From positions 2,226,122-2,290,121 of the forward strand of contig NZ_FXBQ01000001.1 of the NCBI RefSeq assembly GCF_900177545.1: a stretch of 64,000 bases of DNA, given 5' to 3'. Below are positions 36,328 to 45,478 of the stretch, piece by piece; the stretch's first letter is position 1; each line of letters starts with the position of its first letter. The notes below the pieces were generated by a model. The model was given only the letters and a program-made list of their open reading frames with translations. It searched no databases and was not told the origin of the DNA. Source of the stretch: Maritimibacter sp. HL-12 (lineage in GTDB: Bacteria; Pseudomonadota; Alphaproteobacteria; Rhodobacterales; Rhodobacteraceae). The position numbers and the translations under genes are program-made.

Positions 36328-38580
36328 ATGAGCCGTTTCACCGCCCCGATCGCCGAGTCCATCTGGGACATGAAATACCGCCTGAAGGCGGCGGACGGCA
36401 CGCCGATCGACCAGAGCGTGGAAGACAGCTGGCGGCGCGTGGCGCGCGCGCTGAGCGAACACGAGCCGGAGCGCGAGGCGGAGTTCTATGCCGCGCTCGA
36501 AGATTTCAAGTTTCTGCCCGCCGGGCGCATCCTCGCTGGCGCGGGAACCGGGCGCAGCGTGACCCTGTTCAACTGCTTCGTGATGGGCACGATACCCGAT
36601 TCGATGTCGGGCATCTTCGAGAACCTGCGCGAGGCGGCGCTGACGATGCAGCAAGGCGGCGGCATCGGCTATGATTTTTCCACCATCCGGCCCAAGGGGG
36701 CCGACGTGAAGGGGGTGGCGGCCGATGCCTCCGGCCCGCTGTCCTTCATGGATGTCTGGGACGCGATGTGCCGCACGATCATGAGCGCGGGCAGTCGTCG
36801 CGGCGCGATGATGGCGACGATGCGCTGCGATCACCCCGACATCGAGGATTTCATCGCCGCGAAATCAGACCCGGCCCGGCTGCGCATGTTCAACATGTCG
36901 GTGCTGGTGACCGACCCGTTCATGGAGGCGGTCAAGGCAGGAACGAGTTGGGATCTGGTCTTCGACGGCAAGGTTTATCACACCGTCGAGGCGCGCGATC
37001 TGTGGAACCGGATCATGCAGGCGACCTATGATTACGCCGAGCCGGGGGTGATCTTCATCGACCGGATCAACCAGGCCAACAACCTGAACTATTGCGAGAC
37101 GATTTCGGCCACCAACCCCTGCGGCGAGCAACCGCTGCCGCCCTATGGGGCCTGCCTGCTCGGCTCGATCAACCTGGCCAAGCTGGTGATCGACCCGTTC
37201 GGGGCGCGTGCGCGGCTCGATGCGGCGGCGCTCAAGGACCTGGTGCGGGTTGCCGTGCGGATGATGGACAACGTGGTGGATATTTCGCGTTTTCCGCTCG
37301 AGGCGCAGCGCCAGGAAGCGCAGGCCAAGCGCCGGATCGGGCTGGGGGTAACGGGCCTTGCCGATGCGCTGTTGATGCTGGGGCTGCGGTATGGCTCCGA
37401 CAAGGCGGTGCGGCAGACCGAGATATGGATGCACAAGATCGCCTGCGCCGCCTATCTTGCTTCGGTCGATCTGGCCCGCGAAAAGGGCCCCTTCCCGCTG
37501 TTCGACGCCGAACGGTTTCTCGCGTCCGGCAACATGCAGGAGATGGACGAAAGCGTGCGCGAGGCCATCGCCCAACATGGCATCCGCAACGCGCTGGTGA
37601 CCTCGATCGCGCCGACCGGAACGATCAGCCTCTATGCCGGGAATGTGAGTTCAGGCATCGAGCCGGTGTTTGCCTACGCCTACAGGCGCAAGGTTCTGCA
37701 AAAAGACGGGTCGCGCAGCGAGGAGGAGGTGGTCGACTACGCCGTTCAGATGTGGCGCGACAAGTTCGGCGATGCCCCCCTTCCCGAGCATTTCGTCAAC
37801 GCCCAGACGCTGGCGCCGGCCGATCATGTCAGGATGCAGGCGGCAGCCCAGAAATGGGTGGATTCCTCGATTTCCAAGACCATCAACGTGCCCGAGGATA
37901 TCGGGTTCGAGGCATTCAAGGATGTCTACATGCAAGCCTACGAAACCGGCTGCAAGGGCTGCACCACCTACCGGCCGAACGACGTGACCGGCAGCGTGCT
38001 CAGCGTGAGCGAGGCGAGCGAGGAAGCCCCCGAAGCCGATCAAGGTGCCGACGTGATCTACATGTCCGAGCCGCTCGACAGGCCGTCGGCGCTCGAAGGT
38101 GCCACCTACAAGCTGCGTTGGCCCGAGAGCGAGCACGCGATCTACATCACCATCAACGACCTCATCGTGAACGGCCACCGGCGGCCTTTCGAGGTGTTCA
38201 TCAACTCCAAGAACATGGAGCATTTCGCCTGGACCGTGGCGCTCACCCGGATGATCTCGGCGGTGTTCCGGCGCGGCGGCGACGTGTCGTTCGTGGTGGA
38301 GGAACTCAAGGCGGTGTTCGATCCGCGCGGCGGGGCCTGGATCGGCGGCAAATACGTGCCCTCGATCCTCGCCGCGATCGGCGGCGTGATCGAGCGCCAC
38401 ATGGTCGAGACCGGGTTTCTCGCGGGCGAGGGGCTGGGGCTGAAGTCCGACCCGCAATCGCAGGTCGTCAACCTCGGGATTCAGCGTGGCCCGGCCTGCC
38501 CGCGCTGCGGCCAGTACGAGATGCGCATGGTCGAAGGCTGCATGACCTGCGGTGCCTGCGGCCATTCCAAATGCGGCTGA
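36328..38580 (+). CDS. nrdJ: Adenosylcobalamin-dependent (class II) ribonucleotide reductase
   Basis: A 750-residue single-subunit reductase that makes deoxynucleotides with or without oxygen, using coenzyme B12. The redox and radical cysteines are in LFNCFVMG (near residue 89), NPCGEQPLPPYG and GACLLGSIN (around 262-280). IAPTGTISLYAGN (near 435) is the substrate phosphate site. The C-terminus carries CPRCGQYE and CMTCGACGHSKCG, a zinc-ribbon plus redox tail. The frame is open from 35761 but the ATG at 36328 is the family start. No cobalamin riboswitch is visible in the 111 bp upstream. Confidence 0.96.
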   Translation: MSRFTAPIAESIWDMKYRLKAADGTPIDQSVEDSWRRVARALSEHEPEREAEFYAALEDFKFLPAGRILAGAGTGRSVTLFNCFVMGTIPDSMSGIFENLREAALTMQQGGGIGYDFSTIRPKGADVKGVAADASGPLSFMDVWDAMCRTIMSAGSRRGAMMATMRCDHPDIEDFIAAKSDPARLRMFNMSVLVTDPFMEAVKAGTSWDLVFDGKVYHTVEARDLWNRIMQATYDYAEPGVIFIDRINQANNLNYCETISATNPCGEQPLPPYGACLLGSINLAKLVIDPFGARARLDAAALKDLVRVAVRMMDNVVDISRFPLEAQRQEAQAKRRIGLGVTGLADALLMLGLRYGSDKAVRQTEIWMHKIACAAYLASVDLAREKGPFPLFDAERFLASGNMQEMDESVREAIAQHGIRNALVTSIAPTGTISLYAGNVSSGIEPVFAYAYRRKVLQKDGSRSEEEVVDYAVQMWRDKFGDAPLPEHFVNAQTLAPADHVRMQAAAQKWVDSSISKTINVPEDIGFEAFKDVYMQAYETGCKGCTTYRPNDVTGSVLSVSEASEEAPEADQGADVIYMSEPLDRPSALEGATYKLRWPESEHAIYITINDLIVNGHRRPFEVFINSKNMEHFAWTVALTRMISAVFRRGGDVSFVVEELKAVFDPRGGAWIGGKYVPSILAAIGGVIERHMVETGFLAGEGLGLKSDPQSQVVNLGIQRGPACPRCGQYEMRMVEGCMTCGACGHSKCG

Positions 38581-38750
38581 GCGCGGGGCAGGTTGCCCGA
38601 CCACTGTGCCATCGGCGCGGATAAACCGGCAAAAATGGGCCTTGTCGGCGCTACAGGCTCGGCTGAGCCTAGACATGCGCGGCCGAGTAGCCTAGCGATG
38701 CCTTTCTTTGGCGCGCCACGTCGGCGCATGGCCACACGGATGCTTCTCAC

Positions 38751-40811
38751 ATGATCTCGACCCTTTCCGACGCCCTTGCCGAACGCGGCTTCGACACGCT
38801 TACCGATGTTCAACAGGCGGTGACGGCCCCTGAACTGGCAGAGGCCGACCTGCTGGTCTCGGCCCAGACCGGATCGGGCAAGACCGTGGGCTTTGGCCTT
38901 GCGATCGCGCAAACCCTGATGGGCGCGGAGGAGCGCTTTGGCCCACCCGCCGCGCCGCTGGCGCTGGTTGTTGCCCCGACCCGTGAACTGGCGTTGCAGG
39001 TGCAACGTGAACTGGTCTGGCTTTATTCCCGAGCGGGCGCGCGCGTGGTCTCCTGCATCGGCGGGATGGATGCGCGCGAGGAACGCCGCGCGCTGGATCG
39101 CGGTGCGCATATCGTCGTCGGCACGCCGGGCCGGTTGCGCGATCATATCACCCGCGGCGCGCTCGACCTGGGCGATATCCGGGCGATCGTGCTCGACGAG
39201 GCCGACGAGATGCTCGATCTCGGCTTTCGCGAAGACCTTGAATTCATGCTCGGGGCGGCCCCGGCGGATCGCCGCACGCTGCTGTTCTCGGCCACGGTTC
39301 CGCCCGCCATTGCCGAACTGGCCAAGCAGTTCCAGCGCGATGCGGTGCGGGTCACCACGCTCGGGCGCGGAACCCAGCACGCGGATATTGCCTACCAGGT
39401 GGTGCAGGTTGCCGCCGCCGATGCCGAACACGCGATCATCAACATGCTGCGCTTCCACGATGCGCCGACAGCGATCGTGTTTGCCAATACCCGTGCCGCG
39501 GTCAGCCGGTTGGCGGCCCGCTTCGCCAACCGGGGCCTCGCCGTGGTCAGCCTGTCGGGTGAGTTGAGCCAGGACGAACGCAGCCACGCGCTGCAAGCGA
39601 TGCGCGACGGGCGGGCCCGGGTTTGTGTCGCCACCGACGTGGCCGCGCGCGGCATCGACCTGCCGAACCTCGACCTGGTGATCCATGCCGATCTGCCGAG
39701 CAATACCGAGGGGTTGTTGCACCGGTCGGGACGCACCGGGCGCGCCGGGCGAAAGGGCATCTCGGCGTTGATCGCGCCCGACAAGATGGCGAACAAGGCT
39801 GCGCGGCTTCTGAAATGGGCGAAGATCGAGGCCGAGTGGACCCACGCGCCAACGCCCGAGGAAATCTTCGCGCTCGACGAGACCCGGCTTCTGGCCGATC
39901 CGGTCTGGAGCGCCGACCTCACGGATGCGGAGGCCGCGTTCGCCGCCAGGATGGTGGCTGAAAAGACCCCCGAGCAGATCGCGGCCGCTTGCCTGCGGCT
40001 CTACCGGGCGGGCCTGTCGGCCCCTGAAGAGCTGAATGCGCCGACCGGCCAGAAACAACGCACCGAACGTGCCGCTTTCGGGCCTTCGGTCTGGTTTGAG
40101 CTTTCGGTCGGGCTGGATCGCCGGGCCGAAGCGCGCTGGTTGCTGCCGCTCCTGTGCCGCGCCGGAAATCTCGACAAGGCCCATATCGGCAAGATCCGGG
40201 TGCAGCCCGAAACAACCCTGGTTGAAATCGCCGAGGTCGCCGCGGCGGGCCTGCTCGACAGTCTCGGCCCCGATGCCGTGCTGGAAGACGACATTCGGGC
40301 GCGCAAACTCGATGGCCCGCCAGATAGCGCGGCCCGGCCTTCGCCTGCCGCGCAGCCTGCGCGCCCCGCCTCGAAGGATCGCACAGGCCCCCGACCGGAC
40401 CGGAAGGCCGCGCCACGCGGCGATGCGCCACGCGGCAAGCCGCCCCGCGAGAAGGCCCCCGCGCCGCGCGGCAAGCCGTATGCCGGCAAGAGCCCCGAAA
40501 AGGTTGCGCCGGCCCCGAAAACCGCGGCCCCGGAGCCGGTGTCTGCAAAGGCCCCGTCCAAGCCGGCCAAGGATGCGCCGCGCAAGCCGCGCCAGACCGG
40601 GCCGCGCAAGACCGACTGGACCAAGCCTGCGAATCCGTCGCAATCCGGTGCGGGTCGCGACAAGGCGCGCGAAACCGGCAGTAGCAAGACAAGGTCGGGT
40701 GCCACCGACACGTCACAGCGCATGGACCGACCCGGCAACAAGAAGCCGCGCACCGGAAACCAGAAACCCAACAGGTCAGGCGGCGACGCCCCGCCCCGGC
40801 GCAAACGGTAA
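38751..40811 (+). CDS. DEAD-box ATP-dependent RNA helicase with DbpA-like RNA-binding domain
   Basis: A 686-residue helicase. Motifs run in order: AQTGSGKT (I), APTRELALQV (Ia), VGTPGRL (Ib), LDEADEML (II), FSATVPP (III), ATDVAARGIDLP (V) and HRSGRTGRAGRKG (VI). Residues about 440-525 form a DbpA-type RNA-binding domain that may direct it to rRNA. The final 155 residues are a disordered, Pro/Lys/Arg-rich tail, resembling CsdA/DeaD tails. It probably acts in ribosome assembly or mRNA turnover. The 170-bp gap before it holds no clear promoter. Confidence 0.93.
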   Translation: MISTLSDALAERGFDTLTDVQQAVTAPELAEADLLVSAQTGSGKTVGFGLAIAQTLMGAEERFGPPAAPLALVVAPTRELALQVQRELVWLYSRAGARVVSCIGGMDAREERRALDRGAHIVVGTPGRLRDHITRGALDLGDIRAIVLDEADEMLDLGFREDLEFMLGAAPADRRTLLFSATVPPAIAELAKQFQRDAVRVTTLGRGTQHADIAYQVVQVAAADAEHAIINMLRFHDAPTAIVFANTRAAVSRLAARFANRGLAVVSLSGELSQDERSHALQAMRDGRARVCVATDVAARGIDLPNLDLVIHADLPSNTEGLLHRSGRTGRAGRKGISALIAPDKMANKAARLLKWAKIEAEWTHAPTPEEIFALDETRLLADPVWSADLTDAEAAFAARMVAEKTPEQIAAACLRLYRAGLSAPEELNAPTGQKQRTERAAFGPSVWFELSVGLDRRAEARWLLPLLCRAGNLDKAHIGKIRVQPETTLVEIAEVAAAGLLDSLGPDAVLEDDIRARKLDGPPDSAARPSPAAQPARPASKDRTGPRPDRKAAPRGDAPRGKPPREKAPAPRGKPYAGKSPEKVAPAPKTAAPEPVSAKAPSKPAKDAPRKPRQTGPRKTDWTKPANPSQSGAGRDKARETGSSKTRSGATDTSQRMDRPGNKKPRTGNQKPNRSGGDAPPRRKR

Positions 40812-40841
40812 GCCGTTGTGCCCGGAACGTGGTGCCGCGCC

Positions 40842-41540
40842 TTAAACCAGGAAGTCGTCGATCAAGGGTGAGGGCTTGGCCAGGCTTTCCAGGTCCTTGC
40901 GGTCGGCTATGGTGATTTGGCTGCCGGCCACCCGCACGCCGTAGGGCTGCAGTCCCTTGAACGCCCGGCTGAGATTCTCGGGCGTCATGCCAAGGAGCGA
41001 GGCAAGCCGGCGCTTTTCGTAAGGCAAGGTGAACTCCTCGGCACCATCGACGCGCGTCTGTTGCCGCAACAGGCAATTGGCCAAACGTTCCAGCGAGCTG
41101 CGAAGTTTGAGATCTTTCTGGGTTTTCACCACTGATCGGTAGGCGAGGGCGAGTTCGGCCACGATCGCGCGGGCGAAATCGCCATCGGTATCAAAGACCG
41201 CGCGCACATCCTGGCTCGGGATGAGCGCAATACGGCTTTTCTCAAGGGTGCGCGCCGACATCAGGTAGGGCGCATCGCGAATCGTGGCGGCGAGAATGAA
41301 GGTGGAAACTGGCCGCAGGGTTGCCAGCGAGGTTTCGCGATTGTTCCAGCGCGCAAAAAGATCGACCTCGCCGGAGAGGACCACGTGGAGAAAATCGCTC
41401 GGATCTCCCTCCGAAATCAATTCGATCTGCGGCGGGAAGTTCTGCACATAGGCCGCACGCATCAGGTCGGCGAAGTTGTCTGCCGACATCTTCGAGAACA
41501 GGTGCAGACTGCGCACATCCTCGAAAAAGGTATCGGGCAT
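40842..41540 (-). CDS. narR: Crp/Fnr-family regulator, NarR-like
   Basis: A 232-residue regulator with an N-terminal cyclic-nucleotide-binding-like beta roll and a C-terminal HTH containing LASLLGMTPENLSRAFKGL. The E-x-x-S-R recognition triplet (ENLSR) matches FNR and predicts TTGAT-type half-sites. The N-terminal cysteine cluster of FNR is absent, so it is not an Fe-S oxygen sensor; this fits NarR of Paracoccus, which activates narKGHJI in response to nitrate or nitrite. It is divergent from the nar cluster. The frame also has a TTG at 41552; I prefer the ATG at 41540. A hairpin (GGCTCC/GGAGCC, 41558-41572) lies upstream. Confidence 0.8.
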   Translation of the reverse strand: MPDTFFEDVRSLHLFSKMSADNFADLMRAAYVQNFPPQIELISEGDPSDFLHVVLSGEVDLFARWNNRETSLATLRPVSTFILAATIRDAPYLMSARTLEKSRIALIPSQDVRAVFDTDGDFARAIVAELALAYRSVVKTQKDLKLRSSLERLANCLLRQQTRVDGAEEFTLPYEKRRLASLLGMTPENLSRAFKGLQPYGVRVAGSQITIADRKDLESLAKPSPLIDDFLV

Positions 41541-41583
41541 CACAGCGTCCAATCGTTGGCTCCGTCGGAGCCTCGGTCTTCAA

Positions 41584-41597
41584 TTGATATTTGTCAA
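41584..41597. promoter_or_regulatory. FNR/NarR-type box upstream of narR
   Basis: TTGAT-ATTT-GTCAA differs from the TTGAT-N4-ATCAA consensus at one base. It lies about 45 bp upstream of the narR ATG. Read on the minus strand it also contains TTGACA. Confidence 0.6.
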
Positions 41598-41698
41598 GGA
41601 CTCTCCCGAATGATGTTGATGCAGGAATTGATCAATATCCAAAGCGAACCCGAAATATTTCGGTAAGCCATTTATTTCAAACAGTTTTCTTGGCGTTT

Positions 41699-41712
41699 CT
41701 GATCTGGATCAA
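41699..41712. promoter_or_regulatory. FNR/NarR-type box upstream of the usp-nar transcript
   Basis: CTGAT-CTGG-ATCAA differs from TTGAT-N4-ATCAA at one base and lies 77 bp upstream of the stress-protein ATG, a position consistent with activation of the usp-narK-narGHJI transcript. A further palindrome TTGATCAA is at 41628-41635. Confidence 0.6.
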
Positions 41713-41789
41713 CTTTTTCCCGGCGGCGGTGGTCTTCAAGGAGTCCAAACGCGCGTGGTGCCCGGTTCGGGCAATATCCGGAGGACATA

Positions 41790-42290
41790 ATGGACTTGAT
41801 GCTGGCTTACGATCATTCGCGCAACGCGCGGATCGCGCTGGACGCGGTCATTGAAATGTTCGGCCCCTTGAAGCCGACCGTCACGCTCGTGACAGTGATC
41901 GAGGATGTGGGCAGTGCCACCGCCGACGTCGACGAATTGTTCAGCGAGCAATACGCGCTTCAGAAAACCGGCGTGGAGCGGGCGGCGGCGGAGTTGGCCG
42001 CGGCCGGCTTCGAGGCCCGCGTGATCCTTGCCGAGGGCGATGCCCGCAAGATGATTCTGCGCGCCGCCGAAGAGCGCAAGCCGGATCTCCTGGTCATGGC
42101 CCGCCACAGTCACCAGCCCGACAGCGGGCCGTTGCGCTTCATAACCCGGCGCATCGACGCGCTGGTCGAGGAGTTCGATCACATGACCTTCGGGTCGGTC
42201 TCGGCCTTCCTCGCGCGCCGGGTCAAGTGCCCGATCATGATCATTCCCACGCATCTGACCGACACCGAGATGTCGGCGGCGCAAAAATAA
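41790..42290 (+). CDS. Universal stress protein (UspA family) of the nar cluster
   Basis: A 166-residue Usp-fold protein: N-terminal MDLMLAYDHSRNARIAL, a central DLLVMARHSH segment and a C-terminal FGSVSAFLARRVKCPIMIIP block typical of the last strand. The glycine-rich ATP-binding loop G-x2-G-x9-G[S/T] is not clearly present, so nucleotide binding is doubtful. A 25-residue insert (HQPDSGPLRFITRRIDALVEEFDH) precedes the last block. It is the first gene behind the FNR-type box, 17 bp before narK1, so it is probably co-expressed with nitrate respiration. Its role there is not known. Confidence 0.85.
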   Translation: MDLMLAYDHSRNARIALDAVIEMFGPLKPTVTLVTVIEDVGSATADVDELFSEQYALQKTGVERAAAELAAAGFEARVILAEGDARKMILRAAEERKPDLLVMARHSHQPDSGPLRFITRRIDALVEEFDHMTFGSVSAFLARRVKCPIMIIPTHLTDTEMSAAQK

Positions 42291-42307
42291 GAACAAGGAC
42301 GCAAACC

Positions 42308-43957
42308 ATGCAAGTTTCGGACCTGTTCCGGGTAAGAAACCCCGAAATCCGGGCGCTTCACCTGACCTGGATCGCCTTCTTCATCACCTTCTACGTCTGG
42401 TTCAACATGGCGCCGCTGGCCTCCTCGATGCTGGCGTCGGTGGACTGGCTGACCAAGGACGACATCCGCCTCTTCGCGATCGCCAACGTCGCGCTGACCA
42501 TTCCCGCCCGGATCATTGTCGGCATGGCGCTTGACCGGTTCGGGCCGCGCCGGGTGTTCTCGGTGCTGATGGTCACCATGGCGGTGCCGACGATGTTCTT
42601 CGCCTTTGGCGACAGCGCGATGCAGCTTTTCGTCGCCCGCCTCGTGCTCTCGTCGGTCGGCGCCTCGTTCGTGGTCGGCATTCACATGACGGCGCTGTGG
42701 TTCAAGCCGCGCCACATCGGCTTTGCCGAAGGCTTCTATGCCGGCTGGGGCAACTTCGGCTCAGCGGCGGCGGCGATGACCATTCCCACCGTCGCGCTGG
42801 TGATCTTCGGCGGCGATGACGGCTGGCGCTATGCCGTGGCCACCTCGGGCGTGATCATGGCGCTTTACGGCGTGTTCTACTGGTTCGCGATCACCGACGG
42901 GCCGACCGCCGATACCCACAAGAAGCCGCGCAAGGCGATGGCGCTGGAGGTATCGACCTACAAGGATCTCGTGCTGCTGGTGATCTTCACCGTGCCGCTG
43001 ATCGGCGTGCTCTCGATCCTCGTCTACCGGGTGCAGGCGATGGGCTATATCGACGGCTTCGTGGCCGCGATCGCCTATGCGTCGATCGCCGTGATCGTGG
43101 TCTACCAGATCTGGCAGGTGCTTCGGGTGAACCTCCCGATCCTGCGCAAAGGTGTGCCCGAGGACGACCGCTACCCGTTCAAATCGGTCGCCGCCCTCAA
43201 CACCACCTATTTCGCCAACTTCGGCGCGGAACTGGCCGTGGTGTCGATGCTGCCGTTCTTCTTCCAGGAAACCTGGGGGCTGACGGCGGTGGCGGCGGGC
43301 CTGATCGCCTCGTCCTTCGCCTTCATCAATCTCGTAGCGCGGCCGATGGGTGGGCTGGTTTCCGACCGGATGGGCAACCGCCGATTCGTCATGCTGGCCT
43401 ACATGCTCGGGATCGCCATCGGCTTTGCGTTGATGGGCCTGCTCAACAGCACCTGGCCGCTGGTCATCGCCATCGCGATCACCATCGCCACCTCGTTCTT
43501 CGTGCAGGGCGCGGAAGGCGCGACCTTCGGCATCATCCCCTCGATCAAGCGTCGGGTGACCGGGCAGATCGCGGGCATGGCGGGGGCCTACGGCAACGTC
43601 GGCGCGGTGTTCTACCTCTTCGTCTTCATGTTCGTCGAGCCTTCGACCTTCTTCTTCATCATCTCCGCCGGGGCGCTGGTCTCGTGGGTGGTCTGCTACC
43701 TGTGGCTCAAGGAGCCCGAGGGCGGTTTCGACGAGGAATACGTCCTGAGCTCGGTTGACCAGGCCATCGCCGTGGAAGCCGCGCAGAAGGTCGAAGCCAA
43801 GCGCGAACTGGCGGAATTGTTCGAAGGCTCCAGGAAGATCGGGCTTTCCGATCACGGCGACGGCCTGACCATCACCGCCCAGTTCAATGATCTCGAAGAC
43901 CTGCGCGCGGCGCTTGCCCGGCTTGGCAGCGGGCGGACCAAAGCCACCGCAGAATGA
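42308..43957 (+). CDS. narK: NarK1-type nitrate/proton symporter
   Basis: MFS transporter of 549 residues with about 12 transmembrane segments and an unusually long soluble C-terminus (about 485-549). The motif FGPRRVFSVLM after helix 2 and the nitrate-signature segments GWGNFGSAAAAM and GAYGNVGAVFYLF in helices 5 and 11 identify the NNP subfamily. NarK1 types import nitrate with protons to start respiration. In Paracoccus, NarK is a single fused NarK1-NarK2 protein; here they are separate genes. The ATG at 42308 is 17 bp after the usp stop. Confidence 0.92.
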   Translation: MQVSDLFRVRNPEIRALHLTWIAFFITFYVWFNMAPLASSMLASVDWLTKDDIRLFAIANVALTIPARIIVGMALDRFGPRRVFSVLMVTMAVPTMFFAFGDSAMQLFVARLVLSSVGASFVVGIHMTALWFKPRHIGFAEGFYAGWGNFGSAAAAMTIPTVALVIFGGDDGWRYAVATSGVIMALYGVFYWFAITDGPTADTHKKPRKAMALEVSTYKDLVLLVIFTVPLIGVLSILVYRVQAMGYIDGFVAAIAYASIAVIVVYQIWQVLRVNLPILRKGVPEDDRYPFKSVAALNTTYFANFGAELAVVSMLPFFFQETWGLTAVAAGLIASSFAFINLVARPMGGLVSDRMGNRRFVMLAYMLGIAIGFALMGLLNSTWPLVIAIAITIATSFFVQGAEGATFGIIPSIKRRVTGQIAGMAGAYGNVGAVFYLFVFMFVEPSTFFFIISAGALVSWVVCYLWLKEPEGGFDEEYVLSSVDQAIAVEAAQKVEAKRELAELFEGSRKIGLSDHGDGLTITAQFNDLEDLRAALARLGSGRTKATAE

Positions 43958-43965
43958 TCCAATGG

Positions 43966-43988
43966 CCGGCCGGGGGGCGCCCGGCCGG
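43966..43988 (+). other. Perfect intercistronic hairpin between narK1 and narK2
   Basis: CCGGCCGGG (43966-43974) and CCCGGCCGG (43980-43988) form a perfect 9-bp GC stem with a GGGCG loop and no T-tract. It probably shapes mRNA stability or processing rather than ending transcription. Confidence 0.7.
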
Positions 43989-44021
43989 GTTCCAAAACGC
44001 CACATTTCAAGGAATAGACAC

Positions 44022-45416
44022 ATGGCGATCTCCTCAACTTCCACTGGCCAGACCGGCCACGTTCTGACCGACTGGCGGCCTGAAGAGTCCGAGTTCTGGG
44101 AACAGAAGGGCAAGGCCATCGCCCGTCGCAACCTCTGGATCTCGATCCCCAGCCTGCTTCTCGCCTTCGCGGTGTGGATGGTCTGGTCTGTCGTTGTGGC
44201 CCGGTTGCCCGCGATCGGCTTCGACTTCTCCACCGGCCAGCTTTTCTGGCTGGCCGCTCTGCCCGGGCTTTCGGGGGCGACATTGCGCATCTTCTACAGT
44301 TTCGTGGTGCCGATCTTCGGCGGGCGGCGCTGGACGGCGATTGCTACCGCCTCGCTGCTGCTGCCCGCTCTCGGCATCGGCTTCGCGGTGCAGGACCCCG
44401 AAACGCCCTACTCCATCTTTGTAATCCTTGCGCTTCTGTGCGGCTTCGGCGGCGGCAACTTTGCCTCGTCGATGTCCAACATCAACTACTTCTACCCGAA
44501 GGCGCAGAAGGGTAACGCGCTGGCGCTGAATGCCGGCCTCGGCAACCTCGGCGTGTCGGTGGTGCAATTCGTCGTGCCCGTCGTCATCACCATGGGCCTG
44601 TTCGGCGCGATGGGCGGTCAGGCGCAGGAGATTTCCGACGGCGGCCAGCTCTGGCTGCAGAACGCCGGGTTCATCTGGGTGCCCTTCCTCGTGATCTTCA
44701 CCCTGCTGGCCTGGTTCGGGATGAATGACATCGCCGACGCCAAGGCCTCGCTCGGTGACCAGCTCAGCATCCTCAAGCGCAAGCACAACTGGATCATGTC
44801 GGTGCTCTACGTCGGCACCTTCGGCAGCTTCATCGGCTACTCGGCGGGCTTTCCGCTGTTGATGAAAACCCAGTTCCCGATGATGGAAACCCTGCACCTC
44901 GCCTTCCTCGGGCCGCTGGTGGGCGCACTCTCGCGCTCGGCCACCGGCTGGATCTCCGACAAGTTCGGCGGCGGGCGCGTCACGCTCTTCGTGTTCATCG
45001 GCATGATCGTCGCGGTGGTGAGCGTGATCTACTTCCTGCCGCTCGGCGGCACCGAGGGCAACTTCGCGGGCTTCTTCGTGGCCTTCATGGCGCTGTTCTT
45101 CCTGACCGGCGTGGGCAATGCCTCGACCTTCCAGATGATCCCGATCATCATGCGGCAGGAAATCCCGCGCCTGCGCCCCGATCTCGATGAGCGCGAGACG
45201 CTGCGGGTGGCCGAGCGCGAGAGCGGTGCGATCATCGCCTTCACCTCGGCGGTGGCCGCCTACGGTGCCTTCTTCATCCCCAAGTCCTACGGCACCTCGA
45301 TCGAGATGACCGGCGGACCGGCCGCCGCGCTTTGGGGCTTCGCCGCCTTCTACGCGCTCTGCGTTGTGGTGACCTGGTTCTACTACACCCGCTCGAACGC
45401 CTCGAACCCCTGCTGA
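44022..45416 (+). CDS. narK: NarK2-type nitrate/nitrite antiporter
   Basis: MFS transporter of 464 residues with about 12 transmembrane segments. Nitrate-signature stretches are visible: FGGGNFASSMSNINYFYP in helix 5 (near residue 145) and the related helix 11 region near MIPIIMRQ. The N-terminal WRPEESEFWEQKGKAIARRNL is conserved in NarK2 proteins, which exchange external nitrate for internal nitrite. The ATG at 44022 follows an AAGGAA ribosome-binding site. It is separated from narK1 and narG by GC-rich hairpins. Confidence 0.92.
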   Translation: MAISSTSTGQTGHVLTDWRPEESEFWEQKGKAIARRNLWISIPSLLLAFAVWMVWSVVVARLPAIGFDFSTGQLFWLAALPGLSGATLRIFYSFVVPIFGGRRWTAIATASLLLPALGIGFAVQDPETPYSIFVILALLCGFGGGNFASSMSNINYFYPKAQKGNALALNAGLGNLGVSVVQFVVPVVITMGLFGAMGGQAQEISDGGQLWLQNAGFIWVPFLVIFTLLAWFGMNDIADAKASLGDQLSILKRKHNWIMSVLYVGTFGSFIGYSAGFPLLMKTQFPMMETLHLAFLGPLVGALSRSATGWISDKFGGGRVTLFVFIGMIVAVVSVIYFLPLGGTEGNFAGFFVAFMALFFLTGVGNASTFQMIPIIMRQEIPRLRPDLDERETLRVAERESGAIIAFTSAVAAYGAFFIPKSYGTSIEMTGGPAAALWGFAAFYALCVVVTWFYYTRSNASNPC

Positions 45417-45426
45417 CCCCTGACCC

Positions 45427-45455
45427 GCGGCGCCCGCCCAGATGCCGGGCACCGC
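45427..45455 (+). other. Imperfect intercistronic hairpin between narK2 and narG
   Basis: GCGGcGCCCG (45427-45436) pairs with CGGGCaCCGC (45446-45455) with one C-A mismatch and a 9-nt loop. No T-tract follows, and it is 24 bp before the narG start. Confidence 0.55.
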
Positions 45456-45478
45456 AAGCCAACCGATAGGAGATATCG

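Noticed and set aside
38481-40643. A 720-codon open frame antisense to nrdJ and the DEAD-box helicase
   Set aside because: It spans the end of one real gene and most of another, has no ribosome-binding site and shows shadow composition.
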